Part shown: in pieces, positions 8,535-17,851 of the stretch | Layout: every line of letters starts with the position of its first letter | Numbering within the stretch: the first letter of the stretch is position 1 | Notes under the pieces: generated by a model | Told to the model about the DNA's origin: nothing | Databases searched by the model: none | What the model saw: only the letters and a program-made list of their open reading frames with translations | Program-made: the position numbers and the translations under genes | Assembly (NCBI RefSeq): GCF_004005865.1 | Contig: NZ_SACN01000002.1 | Span: 1 to 64,000 of the forward strand | From: Sphingomonas crocodyli | Lineage (GTDB): Bacteria; Pseudomonadota; Alphaproteobacteria; Sphingomonadales; Sphingomonadaceae | DNA length: 64,000 bases | Reading direction: 5' to 3'

Positions 8535-9199
8535 CAGGCCACCGTCTCCAGCAGCCCTTCGAACAGCCGCCGTCCGTCGTTGCGGCCATGCGCCGCTTCG
8601 ATCATGCGTTCGGGGTGCGGCATCATGCCCAGCACGTTGCCCGCATCGTTGAGCACGCCCGCAATGCTGCGCGACGATCCGTTGACCTGTTCGGCATAGC
8701 GGAAGGCGACGCGGCCCTCGCCCTCGATCCGGTCCAGCGTCTCGCGATCGGCGGTGAAATTGCCGTCATGGTGCGCGACGGGGATCGTGATGTTTTCGCC
8801 CTTGCCGTAGCGCGCGGTGAAGATCGACTGGCTGTTCTCGACCGTCAGCGCCACGTCGCGGCATACGAAGTTGAGGCCGGCATTGCGCATCAGCGCGCCG
8901 GGCAGCAGCCCTGCCTCGGTAAGAATCTGGAAGCCGTTGCAGATGCCCAGCACCGGCACGCCCTTGCCCGCCGCCTCGACGATCGCGCGCATGATCGGCG
9001 AACGCGCGGCCATCGCGCCTGAACGCAGATAGTCGCCATAGGAAAAGCCACCCGGCACCGCGATCAGGCCGACGCCGGCGGGCAGCGCAGTTTCGCCGTG
9101 CCACACCATGTCGGGCGCCGTGCCGGTCACATCGCGGATCGCGACGGCGAGGTCACGGTCGCAATTCGATCCGGGAAAGACGATGACCGCGCTCTTCAT
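8534..9199 (-). CDS. purQ: Phosphoribosylformylglycinamidine synthase subunit I (glutaminase)
   Basis: 221 residues, a class I glutamine amidotransferase that releases ammonia from glutamine for FGAM synthesis in step 4 of purine synthesis, in a cytosolic complex with PurL and PurS. The triad is visible: Cys87 in LGICNGFQ, His195 and Glu197 in PHPER. The N-terminus [12 protein letters not shown] is typical of PurQ. It follows purS by 3 nt; purL is not in the window. Length is normal. Confidence 0.97.
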   Translation of the reverse strand: MKSAVIVFPGSNCDRDLAVAIRDVTGTAPDMVWHGETALPAGVGLIAVPGGFSYGDYLRSGAMAARSPIMRAIVEAAGKGVPVLGICNGFQILTEAGLLPGALMRNAGLNFVCRDVALTVENSQSIFTARYGKGENITIPVAHHDGNFTADRETLDRIEGEGRVAFRYAEQVNGSSRSIAGVLNDAGNVLGMMPHPERMIEAAHGRNDGRRLFEGLLETVA

Positions 9200-9202
9200 G
9201 GC

Positions 9203-9436
9203 TCAGGCGCTCCGCTCGATCCGGAAATTCTCGATCACGGTGTTGGCGAGCAGCTTCTTGCACATCTCCTCGATCGCTGCGTCGGTGACGTCGTCGTCAT
9301 GGTCGAGTTCGATCAGCTTGCCCGCGCGGACATCGTTGACGCCCGAGAAGCCCAGGCCGCCCAGCGCATTCTGGATCGCCTTGCCCTGCGGGTCGAGAAC
9401 GCCGCCTTTCAGGGTGACATAGACGCGGGTCTTCAT
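9203..9436 (-). CDS. purS: Phosphoribosylformylglycinamidine synthase subunit PurS
   Basis: 77 residues, the small bridging subunit of the three-part FGAM synthetase. Typical start (KTRVYVTLKGGVLDPQGKAI) and the GFSGVNDVRAGK motif. It is first in the purS-purQ-GFA operon; the separate PurS shows that this organism has the small-PurL system instead of the fused enzyme. Confidence 0.96.
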   Translation of the reverse strand: MKTRVYVTLKGGVLDPQGKAIQNALGGLGFSGVNDVRAGKLIELDHDDDVTDAAIEEMCKKLLANTVIENFRIERSA

Positions 9437-9504
9437 GGGCTGGCCTCAGGCTGGAATGGATTGGCGCCCCTATGGCGCGGGTCGCCTTCGCTATCAACCC
9501 TCAC

Positions 9505-9614
9505 TCGTCATTGCGAGAAGCCGCAGGCGACGAAGCAATCCAGGCCCGCACTCGATATTGTCGCGAACATCGCCTGGTTCGGGCCTGGATTGCTTCGCTA
9601 CGCTCGCAATGACG
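9505..9614. repeat. Dispersed inverted repeat, family A (copy 3), overlapping a gene end
   Basis: CGTCATTGCGAGAAGCCGCA at the left and GGATTGCTTCG to CTCGCAATGACG at the right. The right arm runs into the uracil-DNA glycosylase gene: bases 9598-9614 supply its stop codon (TAG) and last codons. Confidence 0.9.
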
Positions 9615-10266
9615 AAGAGTTGTGGAGTTCGATCGCCCGCGCGAACACGCCTTCGAACATCTCGGCCGTGATCCGCCCGGTATTCTGGTTGTAGCGCGAC
9701 GGGTGGTAGCTATCGATCAGCATCGTCCCGCGCGGCACGCGATGTTCTGCGCCGTGGGCGAAGCGGCATTTGGGCAGCTTGCCGCCCAGCGCCTTGACCG
9801 CCGACTGGTGCGCAATCTGCCCCAGCGCGACGACGACCTTGAGATTCGGCAACGCATCGAGCGCGGGCTCGAGGAACTGGCGGCATGTCCGCACCTCCTC
9901 GGGCGTCGGCTTGTTGGCGGGCGGCAGGCAGCGGACGGCGTTGATGATGATGACGCCGTCAAACGCGAGGCCATCGTCGGGCGTTGCGCCATAATCGCCC
10001 TTCGCCAGCCCCAGCTTGAGCAGGGTGTCATAAAAGAGCGGTCCCGACTGATCCCCGGTAAAGGGCCTCCCCGTCCGGTTCGCGCCGTGCATGCCGGGCG
10101 CGAGGCCGACGATCGCGAGCCAGGCGTCGGGATCGCCGAAGCTCCCCACCGGCGCATTGTGCCAGTCGGGATGCTGTGCGCGCAGCGTTTCGCGCAGGTC
10201 GACCAGCCGGGGACAGAGCGGGCAATCGCGATCGGGTTCGACCGCCGGTTCGAGAAGCGCGGTCAC
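9598..10266 (-). CDS. Uracil-DNA glycosylase, family 5 (UDGb type)
   Basis: 222 residues. Motif GLAPGMHGANRTGRPFTGD (residues 54-72) is that of family 5 enzymes, which remove uracil and other deaminated bases from DNA. C-terminal active-site motif HPSRYNQNTGR begins at His188. Four cysteines (15, 18, 113, 128) fit the 4Fe-4S cluster of families 4 and 5. The start is GTG, overlapping the MFS stop as GTGA. The last residues (SLRA) and the stop codon are encoded by an intergenic repeat, so the gene end seems to have been set by repeat insertion. Confidence 0.93.
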   Translation of the reverse strand: MTALLEPAVEPDRDCPLCPRLVDLRETLRAQHPDWHNAPVGSFGDPDAWLAIVGLAPGMHGANRTGRPFTGDQSGPLFYDTLLKLGLAKGDYGATPDDGLAFDGVIIINAVRCLPPANKPTPEEVRTCRQFLEPALDALPNLKVVVALGQIAHQSAVKALGGKLPKCRFAHGAEHRVPRGTMLIDSYHPSRYNQNTGRITAEMFEGVFARAIELHNSSSLRA

Positions 10267-11957
10267 CCGCTCGCCTGCGACGGCGACACCGGCATGATGA
10301 TATCGGGATCGCCGCGGTCGGGCGCCTCGTCGCTCCAGCGCACCGAACCGAAGGGACGTTCGAGCTTGCGGCGGACGCGCGGCTTTTCCTCGCCTTGGTG
10401 GAAGGCGGTCGCGCGCTGGGTCATCTCATGCTCGGTTTCGGTCAGCCGGCTGCGCTGGCGCAGATAATCATGCCAGGTCGGCGTATGATATCGCTCGGTC
10501 CAGATTTCGGGATCGCCGATGTCGCGTGCGATCGACCAGCCATAAGCACCGGTGCGCGCGCGGATTTTCTCTACCTTCTGCATGGCGCCGTAAAAGGCGC
10601 GCGCATCGTCCATTGCGACCCGATATTCGATCGTGACGACGATCGGTCCGCTGCGGCCCTTCAGGTCCAGTTTGCGGTCGACGTCGATCGGCTGGTGGAC
10701 AAGGCGCTCGTCGGCTTCGTCGACCTCGGGCATGCGGATCCACAGTCCGACGATCAACGTGGCGATCAATGCCGCGCCCGACACCATCAGCGCGATGTCG
10801 GTGCCGTGGCTTTCGGCGACGCGGCCCCAGCCCCAGCTGCCGATCACGATCCCGCCCGTCGTCGCGGTCTGGAACGATGCCAGCGCGCGGCCCGTGACCC
10901 AGCGGGGGGCAGCGACCTGGATCGAGATATTGCACAGCGCAATGGAGACCATCCAGCCCGATCCCGCGATCGCCAGCAGCAGCCCGGTCAGGATCGCCGA
11001 CCGGCTGAACCCGACGCTGACATAGCAAAGCGCCATCACCAGCGCGCACGCCACCATCAGCCGTTGATTGGAAAGCCGCGCGCGCACCTTCGCCATGCTC
11101 AGTGCACCTGCGACTGCGCCCATGCCGAAGCAGCCGAGCATGACGCCGTAGGTCGTGGCCCCGCCGCCCAGCAATTGCCGCGCGATCAGCGGCATCAGTG
11201 CGGAGGCCGATGTACCCGCCGTCGCCAATATGATTGTGCGGATGCATACGCGGCGCATGTGCGGCGAATGGAAGACGTAACGGACGCCGGAAATCACCGC
11301 GCGCACCAGCCCTTCGGGCGGCAGGCGCGATTTTTCGGGCATCCGCTTCCACAGATACATGACGATGATCAGCGGGATGTAGGACAGCGCATTCGCCCCG
11401 AACGCCGCCAGCACGCCCGCCAGCGCGACCAGGAAGCCGCCGATCGCGGGGCCGAAGCTGCGCGCGATATTGTAGCTGATCGAATTGAGCCCGATCGCGG
11501 CGGGCAGATCGCGCTGCGGCACCTGTTCGCCCACCGACGCCTGCCATGCGGGGGCGAACATCGCCGCGCCGGTGCCGACGATGAAGCAGAACAACAGCAG
11601 CAGTTCGGGGGTCAGCAGGTCTAACGCGGTGATCAGGCTCAGCCCCAGCGCGCCGACCAGCGACAGCGAGAGCGAATAGAGCGCGATCTTGCGGCGGTCA
11701 TAAACGTCGGCCACCGCGCCCGCGATCACCGCCAGCAGCATGATCGGCGCGAAGGTGGCGGACTGGACCAGGCCGACCATCTCGGCCCGCCCGGTCATCT
11801 GCGTCATCGCCCATGCGGCGCCGACGCCCTGGATCAGTTGCCCGAAGTTCGAAAAGAGCGACGCCGACCAGATCCGCCGGAACAGCGGCCAGCGCAGCGG
11901 CGCGAACGGGCCGCCAGGGCCGCTATTACCGATCGTCTCTATGCCCGCGTCCGCCAT
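10263..11957 (-). CDS. MFS exporter with C-terminal extension (MFS_3/TMS type)
   Basis: 564 residues. Residues about 20-410 form a 12-segment major facilitator with the loop motif GAVADVYDRRKIAL (about 80-93). After the last segment a soluble domain of about 140 residues (IVVTIEYRVAMDDARAFYGAM and onward, with WTERYHTPTWHDYLRQ) follows, as in MFS_3 proteins related to enterobactin exporter EntS. It has the look of an antibiotic-monooxygenase-like ferredoxin fold. Substrate unknown. It is translationally coupled to the downstream glycosylase; functional link not obvious. Confidence 0.88.
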   Translation of the reverse strand: MADAGIETIGNSGPGGPFAPLRWPLFRRIWSASLFSNFGQLIQGVGAAWAMTQMTGRAEMVGLVQSATFAPIMLLAVIAGAVADVYDRRKIALYSLSLSLVGALGLSLITALDLLTPELLLLFCFIVGTGAAMFAPAWQASVGEQVPQRDLPAAIGLNSISYNIARSFGPAIGGFLVALAGVLAAFGANALSYIPLIIVMYLWKRMPEKSRLPPEGLVRAVISGVRYVFHSPHMRRVCIRTIILATAGTSASALMPLIARQLLGGGATTYGVMLGCFGMGAVAGALSMAKVRARLSNQRLMVACALVMALCYVSVGFSRSAILTGLLLAIAGSGWMVSIALCNISIQVAAPRWVTGRALASFQTATTGGIVIGSWGWGRVAESHGTDIALMVSGAALIATLIVGLWIRMPEVDEADERLVHQPIDVDRKLDLKGRSGPIVVTIEYRVAMDDARAFYGAMQKVEKIRARTGAYGWSIARDIGDPEIWTERYHTPTWHDYLRQRSRLTETEHEMTQRATAFHQGEEKPRVRRKLERPFGSVRWSDEAPDRGDPDIIMPVSPSQASG

Positions 11958-11988
11958 TCCCCTCTAAACGCGCGCAAACGCTTTCGGG

Positions 11989-13560
11989 TCAATGCCGGAA
12001 ATGCCGCATTCCGGTGAAGACCATCGCGAGACCCGCTTCGTCGGCCGCATCGATCACTTCCTGATCGCGGATCGACCCGCCCGGCTGGATCACCGCGGTG
12101 GCGCCAGCTTCGACCGCCGCCAGCAGGCCGTCGGCGAAGGGGAAGAAGGCGTCGGATGCGACGGCCGAGCCGATCGTGCGCGGCGTGGTCCAGCCCGCCT
12201 TGTCGGCGGCGTCCTTCGCCTTCCATGCCGCGATCCGCGCCGATTCGAGGCGGTTCATCTGCCCTGCGCCGACGCCGGCGGTCGCATTGTCCTTGGCATA
12301 GACGATGGCGTTCGACTTGACGTGCTTGGCCACGGTCCACGCGAACAGGCAGTCCTTCAGCTCCTGTTCGGTCGGCTGGCGCTTGGTGACGACCTTCAGG
12401 TCGGCTTCGGCGATCTGGCCATTGTCGCGCGACTGGATCAGCACGCCGCCTGCGATCGTCTTCATCGACAGGCCGCCGCGCTTGGGATCGGGCAGTTCGC
12501 CAGTCAGCAGCAGGCGCAGATTCTTCTTCTTGGCGAACACCGCCTTCGCCTCGTCATCGGCGTCGGGCGCTGCGACCACTTCGGTGAAGATGCCGCTGAT
12601 CGCTTCGGCCGTCTTGCCGTCGAGCGGGCGGTTGACCGCGATGATCCCGCCGAATGCCGACACGCTGTCGCAGGCGAGGGCGGCCTGATGCGCCTCGATC
12701 AACGTCTCGCCGGTCGCGACGCCGCACGGATTGGCATGCTTCACGATCACGACGGTCGGCGGACCATCGCGGAACTCGCTGACGAGTTCGAGCGCGGCGT
12801 CGGCATCGTTATAATTGTTGTAGCTCAGCTCCTTGCCCTGCACCTGCGTCGCCTGCGCGATGCCGCGCGCGGAAGGGCCCGCGGGAATGTAGAGTGCGGC
12901 CGACTGGTGCGGGTTCTCACCGTAACGCAGCCCTTCGGCCTTGCGCAGCGGGAAGGACAGCTGGTCGGGGAACATCTGACGCTGATCGCCGAAGCCGAAC
13001 CAGCTGGCGATCATCGCATCATATTCGGCGGTGGCGGCAAAGGCCTTGGCGGCGAAGCGCTTGCGATCCTCCATCGTGGTCACGCCGCTCGCGACCAGCG
13101 CATAATCGGCCGGATCGGTCACGATCGCGACATAAGCATGGTTCTTCGCGGCGGAGCGCACCATCGAAGGGCCGCCGATATCGATATTCTCGATGATCTC
13201 GTCACGCTCGGCGCCCTTCGCGACCGTCTGGGCAAAGGGATAGAGGTTCACGACCACCAGATCGATCGCGCCGATCCCATGTTCCTGCATCGATGCGGCA
13301 TGACCGGCATCGTCGCGTACGGCCAGCAGGCCACCGTGGACCATCGGGTGCAGCGTCTTGACGCGGCCGTCCATCATCTCGGGAAAGCCGGTCAGGTCCG
13401 ACACGTCCTTCACGGTCAGCCCCGCTTCGCGCAGCGCCTTGGCGGTGCCGCCGGTCGACACCAGCTCGACCCCCTTGGCGGCCAGCGCCTGCCCCAGTTC
13501 GACGAGCCCCGACTTGTCGGAAACGGAAAGCAGCGCGCGCTTGATCGCGATCTCGGTCAT
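11989..13560 (-). CDS. purH: Bifunctional AICAR formyltransferase / IMP cyclohydrolase
   Basis: 523 residues, the usual PurH size. It catalyses the last two steps of IMP synthesis. The N-terminal MGS-like cyclohydrolase part ([21 protein letters not shown], residues 9-45; [12 protein letters not shown]) is followed by the transformylase with [10 protein letters not shown] and a C-terminal [20 protein letters not shown] region. Monocistronic here and about 1.6 kb upstream of the MFS/UDG pair. With purS and purQ it makes three purine genes in 5 kb, though in separate units. Confidence 0.98.
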   Translation of the reverse strand: MTEIAIKRALLSVSDKSGLVELGQALAAKGVELVSTGGTAKALREAGLTVKDVSDLTGFPEMMDGRVKTLHPMVHGGLLAVRDDAGHAASMQEHGIGAIDLVVVNLYPFAQTVAKGAERDEIIENIDIGGPSMVRSAAKNHAYVAIVTDPADYALVASGVTTMEDRKRFAAKAFAATAEYDAMIASWFGFGDQRQMFPDQLSFPLRKAEGLRYGENPHQSAALYIPAGPSARGIAQATQVQGKELSYNNYNDADAALELVSEFRDGPPTVVIVKHANPCGVATGETLIEAHQAALACDSVSAFGGIIAVNRPLDGKTAEAISGIFTEVVAAPDADDEAKAVFAKKKNLRLLLTGELPDPKRGGLSMKTIAGGVLIQSRDNGQIAEADLKVVTKRQPTEQELKDCLFAWTVAKHVKSNAIVYAKDNATAGVGAGQMNRLESARIAAWKAKDAADKAGWTTPRTIGSAVASDAFFPFADGLLAAVEAGATAVIQPGGSIRDQEVIDAADEAGLAMVFTGMRHFRH

Positions 13561-13655
13561 GGAAGCCCCCGGCGATGTAAAAGATTTGACGCGCCCTTAG
13601 GGGAAGCGCCGCCGCTTTTCCACTGCTATGCGAAGCTGTGTGAAAGGAGAGGGCC

Positions 13656-13967
13656 GTGGCGCTCGAGTTGAGACCCAATTGCGAATATTGCGACAAGGAT
13701 CTGCCGCCCGCGGCAACCGAGGCGCGAATCTGCACCTACGAGTGCACCTTCTGCGCCGATTGCGTGGAGACGCACCTCCACAATGTCTGCCCGAATTGCG
13801 GCGGCGGCTTCGCGCCCCGGCCGATCCGCCCGGCGACCGAATGGCGCCCCGGCCTCTCGGTCGCGCTGCGCCCCGCCTCCACGAAGCGCGTCCATCTGAG
13901 CCGCAGTGCGGAGGAGGTTGCGGAGCTTTCGGCGCGCGTTCGCGATATTCCGCCCGAGGAACGCTAG
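13656..13967 (+). CDS. DUF1272 zinc-ribbon-like protein
   Basis: 103 residues. The N-terminal 55 residues match DUF1272: LELRPNCEYCDKDLP, then CTYECTFCADC and VCPNCGGGF, giving paired cysteines fit for zinc binding. The rest is a low-conservation tail. GTG start at 13656 with AAAGGAGAG upstream. Its stop overlaps the stop of the convergent methyltransferase gene in the four bases CTAG. Function unknown. Confidence 0.88.
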   Translation: MALELRPNCEYCDKDLPPAATEARICTYECTFCADCVETHLHNVCPNCGGGFAPRPIRPATEWRPGLSVALRPASTKRVHLSRSAEEVAELSARVRDIPPEER

Positions 13968-14635
13968 AAGCGGAAGACGCTGCTCGGCTTGGCGTCGGCA
14001 TTTTCAGCGCCGCTCGCTTCGGACACCTGCCACGTCGCCAGCACGTCCATGCCCTTCGGCAGGAAGGCGCGCTGCGGATCGCCGATCAGAACCTCGACAT
14101 CGGCCGCCCGGCACAAGGTGAGGAACGAGATTGCCCGCCGCGCGGTCGCCCTGTCGTAAAACAGGTCGCCGACCAGAATGATATCGACGTCGGGTATAGC
14201 GCCGACCTTGGTCATGTCACCGAACCACGGCGTGACAGCGACGCCGTTGGCGGCCGCGTTCAGCCGTACCGCCTCGATCGCATAGGGATCGACATCGGCC
14301 GCGATCACCTCGCTTGCGCCCGCCAGCATCGCCGCGATCGCGACGATTCCCGATCCGGTCCCCAGATCGAGCACGCGCTTGCCCGCCACCATCTCGGGCC
14401 GATCGAGCACGAAGCGCGCCAGCGCCAGCCCGCCGCCCCAATGATGCGCCCAATAAGGGCTGTCGAACCCGGGATCGCGCTCGGCCAGTTCGCGCAGGCC
14501 GCTGGTCGGCACGGCCTTGTGCACGCGCAGCTCGGGCACGAACGGCACGACCGTCAGCGGCAGCCGGTCGGCGATGAAGCCGGCGATCGACGCGTGGGGA
14601 TGGTCTTCGGTATTTCTATTCGACGTAGGTTTCAT
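13964..14635 (-). CDS. Class I SAM methyltransferase, ETFB lysine methyltransferase-like
   Basis: 223 residues from ATG 14635 (an in-frame GTG two codons upstream is possible). SAM motif I VLDLGTGSGIVAIAAMLAG is near residues 88-106, preceded by SPYWAHHWGGGLALARF, a hallmark of the group related to the electron transfer flavoprotein beta-subunit lysine methyltransferase. GDLFYD corresponds to the post-I catalytic region. Bacterial members of this group methylate ETF-beta or related proteins; the substrate here is inferred. It is convergent with the DUF1272 gene. Confidence 0.8.
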   Translation of the reverse strand: MKPTSNRNTEDHPHASIAGFIADRLPLTVVPFVPELRVHKAVPTSGLRELAERDPGFDSPYWAHHWGGGLALARFVLDRPEMVAGKRVLDLGTGSGIVAIAAMLAGASEVIAADVDPYAIEAVRLNAAANGVAVTPWFGDMTKVGAIPDVDIILVGDLFYDRATARRAISFLTLCRAADVEVLIGDPQRAFLPKGMDVLATWQVSEASGAENADAKPSSVFRF

Positions 14636-14677
14636 GCGCACCCGTTGAACCGCCCGACCCGCTTTGGCGTTCCCGAT

Positions 14678-16411
14678 CTAATTCGATCGCGCCAGTCCCC
14701 ATTTCACCCCGATACCTTCGGCGGGCACCGGGCCGCTGATCACGATCTGGCGCGTGTTGTGCGGTCGACCGCGGCTGTCGACCCACAGGCTGTCTTCGAT
14801 CGAAACCTCGCCGCCCACCGCGCGGAAACGCCACATCGCCCCCTGCGCGATCCGCAGCACCGCGCCCGCGCCGTCGCTGGTCGGCGATACGTCGACGTCG
14901 GGCGACAGATGGAACCGGATCGCATAGTCGCCCGCCCCGCTGCGTCCGCGCCGCCCCTGCGGCTCCAGAAGGTCTTCGCCCACCACCTCGCGCCCATCGG
15001 TGCTGAGCGCGATCTTGCGGCGGTGGATGAAGCCGTAGCGGCGGACATAGCCGTCATGGCTCATGTCGATACGGCTGCCGCGCACATCCTCGTCGCGATC
15101 GACCTCGACCTGGGTCACGCCGCTGCCCAACGTCCCGTCGGGATGGATCGCGGTCGAATTGCTGTCGGCGATCGTCAGCGTCGAATGCGCGGCGGTGCTG
15201 CGCAGCGCGTGCGAAAGCTCCTCGGGCAGCGCGTTGGTCGCACCCGTGCCGCCGCCGCAATTGACGATCATCCGCCACGGCCCGTCCGACATTTCCAGCG
15301 CCAGCGTGGAGGCGCAGGCGCCCGTTGCGAAACGGGTGGGGGATGGCGGGGCGGCGTCGGTGACGATGCGGGCATGGCCCATTGCGAGCCGCTGATAGCC
15401 CCATTCGCGCGACTGGCGGCGCGGGCGGGCGCGGACGCCCGATGCCGCGATGACGGCGTCGAGCCGCCCGCCGTCGATCGGTGCGCAGCCCTGCCAGCTC
15501 GACAGGCCGCCATCGCCCATCGCGATCCCCATCAAAGCGGGCACGGCGCGGGCGAGCGCCTCGGTCACCGGGGCGGAGACGCGCTGGCCGCGCATTTCGT
15601 AGAAGCGCTTGAGCTGGCTGAGCAGCGCGATCAGGTCGATCTGATCGGCGGGCGATCGGCTGACGAAGCCGCCATCGGCATGGACCAGTTCGGCGAGCAG
15701 GCGGGCGAGGCCGCGTTCGCCATGCATCTGCCGTTCCTCGCCGCCGGGAATGAGCAGCCCGGCCGCGACCACGCCGATCCACGCCGCGATCCGGGGCAGG
15801 CCAGGCATCGCCTTGTCCGCCTCCGCATCCAGATGGCGCGCGCCCTTCGACAGCGCGTTGAGGACGGCGGTGCGATAAACGGCATCGTCCGACGACAGGA
15901 TCAGCGGTGCGTGCGCCCCCCAGAACAGGATGCGCCGCCCCCACAGATCGGGCCGCCACGCGGTTTCGTGGACCTGCTTGCCATAGGATTCGACCCAGCG
16001 GCGCGTCAGCAGTTCGGCGATCGGCGCGACGCGAGTGCGCGGGCCGGCCGCGGAAAGCTCGCGCAGCCACGCGAAGCTCTGCAGATAATCGGCGAAGGCG
16101 CGCGACATTTTGCGCGGGCGGAAATCATAATCGGCGATCGAGACGCTTTCGCCCTGCCACACGATCTCCCCGTCGAGCATCGCGCCGCCACCGCGCACCA
16201 GCCCCTCGATCGGATCGACGGGCACGCCGAGCAGCTTGAGGGGGTAGCGGCCGCGCAGGCGGAAGGCGTGGATGGGCGAACGCCACGCAAGGACGTTGAA
16301 CCCGCCCGCCAGCCGCTCGGCAAGCGAGCGGCCCTTGTCATGCTCGACGCGGATCAGCCGTTTGCCCGGCACCACTCCGTCGTCGGCAGCGGGCGGGCCG
16401 CCCTCGGTCAC
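14678..16411 (-). CDS. Heparinase II/III family protein
   Basis: 577 residues. N-terminal all-helical toroid ([20 protein letters not shown] to about residue 330) and C-terminal heparinase II/III-like beta sandwich containing [20 protein letters not shown] and [16 protein letters not shown]. No signal peptide is visible, so it is probably cytosolic, unlike polysaccharide lyases that are exported. The start is GTG overlapping the rpe stop (GTGA). The rsmB-rpe-heparinase-purH order recurs in this bacterial group. Lyase activity on an acidic polysaccharide is inferred from the family only. Confidence 0.85.
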   Translation of the reverse strand: MTEGGPPAADDGVVPGKRLIRVEHDKGRSLAERLAGGFNVLAWRSPIHAFRLRGRYPLKLLGVPVDPIEGLVRGGGAMLDGEIVWQGESVSIADYDFRPRKMSRAFADYLQSFAWLRELSAAGPRTRVAPIAELLTRRWVESYGKQVHETAWRPDLWGRRILFWGAHAPLILSSDDAVYRTAVLNALSKGARHLDAEADKAMPGLPRIAAWIGVVAAGLLIPGGEERQMHGERGLARLLAELVHADGGFVSRSPADQIDLIALLSQLKRFYEMRGQRVSAPVTEALARAVPALMGIAMGDGGLSSWQGCAPIDGGRLDAVIAASGVRARPRRQSREWGYQRLAMGHARIVTDAAPPSPTRFATGACASTLALEMSDGPWRMIVNCGGGTGATNALPEELSHALRSTAAHSTLTIADSNSTAIHPDGTLGSGVTQVEVDRDEDVRGSRIDMSHDGYVRRYGFIHRRKIALSTDGREVVGEDLLEPQGRRGRSGAGDYAIRFHLSPDVDVSPTSDGAGAVLRIAQGAMWRFRAVGGEVSIEDSLWVDSRGRPHNTRQIVISGPVPAEGIGVKWGLARSN

Positions 16412-17085
16412 GCCGCCGGGGGCTCCTTGCCCTTGAGCGCGGCGATGTTGGCGGCATAGTGATCGGGCCCGCCCTTGAAGCTGGCGGTGCCGGCGACCAG
16501 CACGTTGGCGCCGGCGGAGATGGCGAGCGGCGCGGTCTTCACGTCGATGCCGCCATCGACCTCCAGATCGATATGCTTGCCGGTCTTGTCGATCATCTTC
16601 CTGATCGCCTCGATCTTGCGCAGCTGGCTGTCGATGAAGCTCTGCCCGCCGAAGCCGGGGTTGACGCTCATGACGAGGACCAGATCGATCTCCTCGATCA
16701 GGTAATCGAGCATCTTGGCGGGCGTCGCGGGGTTCAGCGAGATGCCCGCTTTCTTGCCCAGCGCCTTGATCCGCTGAACGGTGCGGTGCGTGTGCGGCCC
16801 CGCCTCGGGGTGGATGGTGATGATGTCCGCGCCGGCATTGGCGAAATCTTCAAGGAAGGCATCGACCGGCGAGATCATCAGGTGGACGTCGAACGTCTTG
16901 GCCGAATGCGGGCGCAGCGCCTTCACCACGCCCGGACCGATTGTGATGTTGGGCACGAAATGGCCGTCCATCACGTCGACATGGATCCAGTCGGCCCCCG
17001 CCGCATCGATGGCGCGCACCTCCTCCCCCAATTTGGCGAAGTCGGCGGACAGGATGGACGGGGAGATAAGGACCGGGCTGTTCAT
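16408..17085 (-). CDS. rpe: Ribulose-phosphate 3-epimerase
   Basis: 225 residues. It interconverts ribulose-5-phosphate and xylulose-5-phosphate in the pentose phosphate pathway. TIM-barrel signatures are all present: [10 protein letters not shown] at the start, [12 protein letters not shown] (metal-binding His and Asp), [14 protein letters not shown] and the DGGID catalytic Asp near residue 178. Length normal. It is 49 nt downstream of the CmoB-like methyltransferase gene and coupled to the heparinase gene. Confidence 0.97.
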   Translation of the reverse strand: MNSPVLISPSILSADFAKLGEEVRAIDAAGADWIHVDVMDGHFVPNITIGPGVVKALRPHSAKTFDVHLMISPVDAFLEDFANAGADIITIHPEAGPHTHRTVQRIKALGKKAGISLNPATPAKMLDYLIEEIDLVLVMSVNPGFGGQSFIDSQLRKIEAIRKMIDKTGKHIDLEVDGGIDVKTAPLAISAGANVLVAGTASFKGGPDHYAANIAALKGKEPPAA

Positions 17086-17134
17086 CGGCCCCGATTAGCC
17101 GGGGTAAATCGCCCCCGCAACCGTTGCCACGCGA

Positions 17135-17839
17135 TCAGCGCCAGGCGTGGACGATGGCGCGTCGGTTCTGTTCGCGGCCCAGCAGCATGCCGATGCGGCG
17201 ACGCCAGGTGACGTTTTCCAGATCGGCGGGCAGCACCTCGATCCGCGTGAAGCCGAAGCGCGTCAGCAAATGGCGGATTGCCGCGATGTTGAGCGCCCAG
17301 AAGTTGGTCGGATCGTCGTTGAGTTCGAGTTCGGTGTAGAGCCGCATCGCCGGGATATCGAGGCTGCGCAGCGCCGTCACCGTCTCCACCACCAGATGAT
17401 CGCTGCACATCGCGGCTGCCTTTTCGAGCACGCGATACGGATCGGTGACGTGATAGAGGACGCCCAGCAGCAGCACGTCGTCATAGCGGCCGTGGATTTC
17501 GGGATCGAGATCGAGCGGATCGACGTCGATCGCGCGCACCTTCGATCCGAATCGCGCATGGGCGGCGTCGAATCCCGCCTTGTTGCCCCAGCCGGGGCCG
17601 GACCAGCAGAAATGATCGGTCGCCAGCACCTCGGCCGCGCCGCGCCGTTCGGCCGCGTAGGAGAAATAACCGTCCCATGCGCCGATATCGAGCAGGCTGC
17701 GGCCGCTCATGTCGCCGCGGAAGATCTCGGTCTCCTCGCGTTCGAGCGTCTCGATCGTCTTGATGCCGGCCACCTGCTCCCCATCGGGAAAGCGGAAGCT
17801 GTGGAACCAACGGGTTACGTCTTGGGCTGCAACGGTCAT
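17135..17839 (-). CDS. CmoB-like (DUF1698) methyltransferase
   Basis: 234 residues. SAM motif LLDIGAWDGYFSY near residues 49-61, preceded by WFHSFRFPDG as in the DUF1698/CmoB-like family; VLLLGVLYHVTDPYRVLE is the post-motif region. True CmoB makes carboxymethoxyuridine in tRNA together with CmoA, which is not seen here, and the protein is shorter than CmoB (about 320), so a tRNA role is uncertain. It begins 13 nt after the RsmB-like gene, so both probably belong to one RNA-modification operon. Confidence 0.75.
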   Translation of the reverse strand: MTVAAQDVTRWFHSFRFPDGEQVAGIKTIETLEREETEIFRGDMSGRSLLDIGAWDGYFSYAAERRGAAEVLATDHFCWSGPGWGNKAGFDAAHARFGSKVRAIDVDPLDLDPEIHGRYDDVLLLGVLYHVTDPYRVLEKAAAMCSDHLVVETVTALRSLDIPAMRLYTELELNDDPTNFWALNIAAIRHLLTRFGFTRIEVLPADLENVTWRRRIGMLLGREQNRRAIVHAWR

Positions 17840-17851
17840 GGGCGCGGGCGT

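Noticed and set aside
13628..16459. A 943-codon open frame on the plus strand opposite the methyltransferase and heparinase genes
   Set aside because: It is antisense to clearly recognisable genes; stop codons are rare in this GC-rich context, and the translation is rich in Arg, Asp, His and Gln without any domain.
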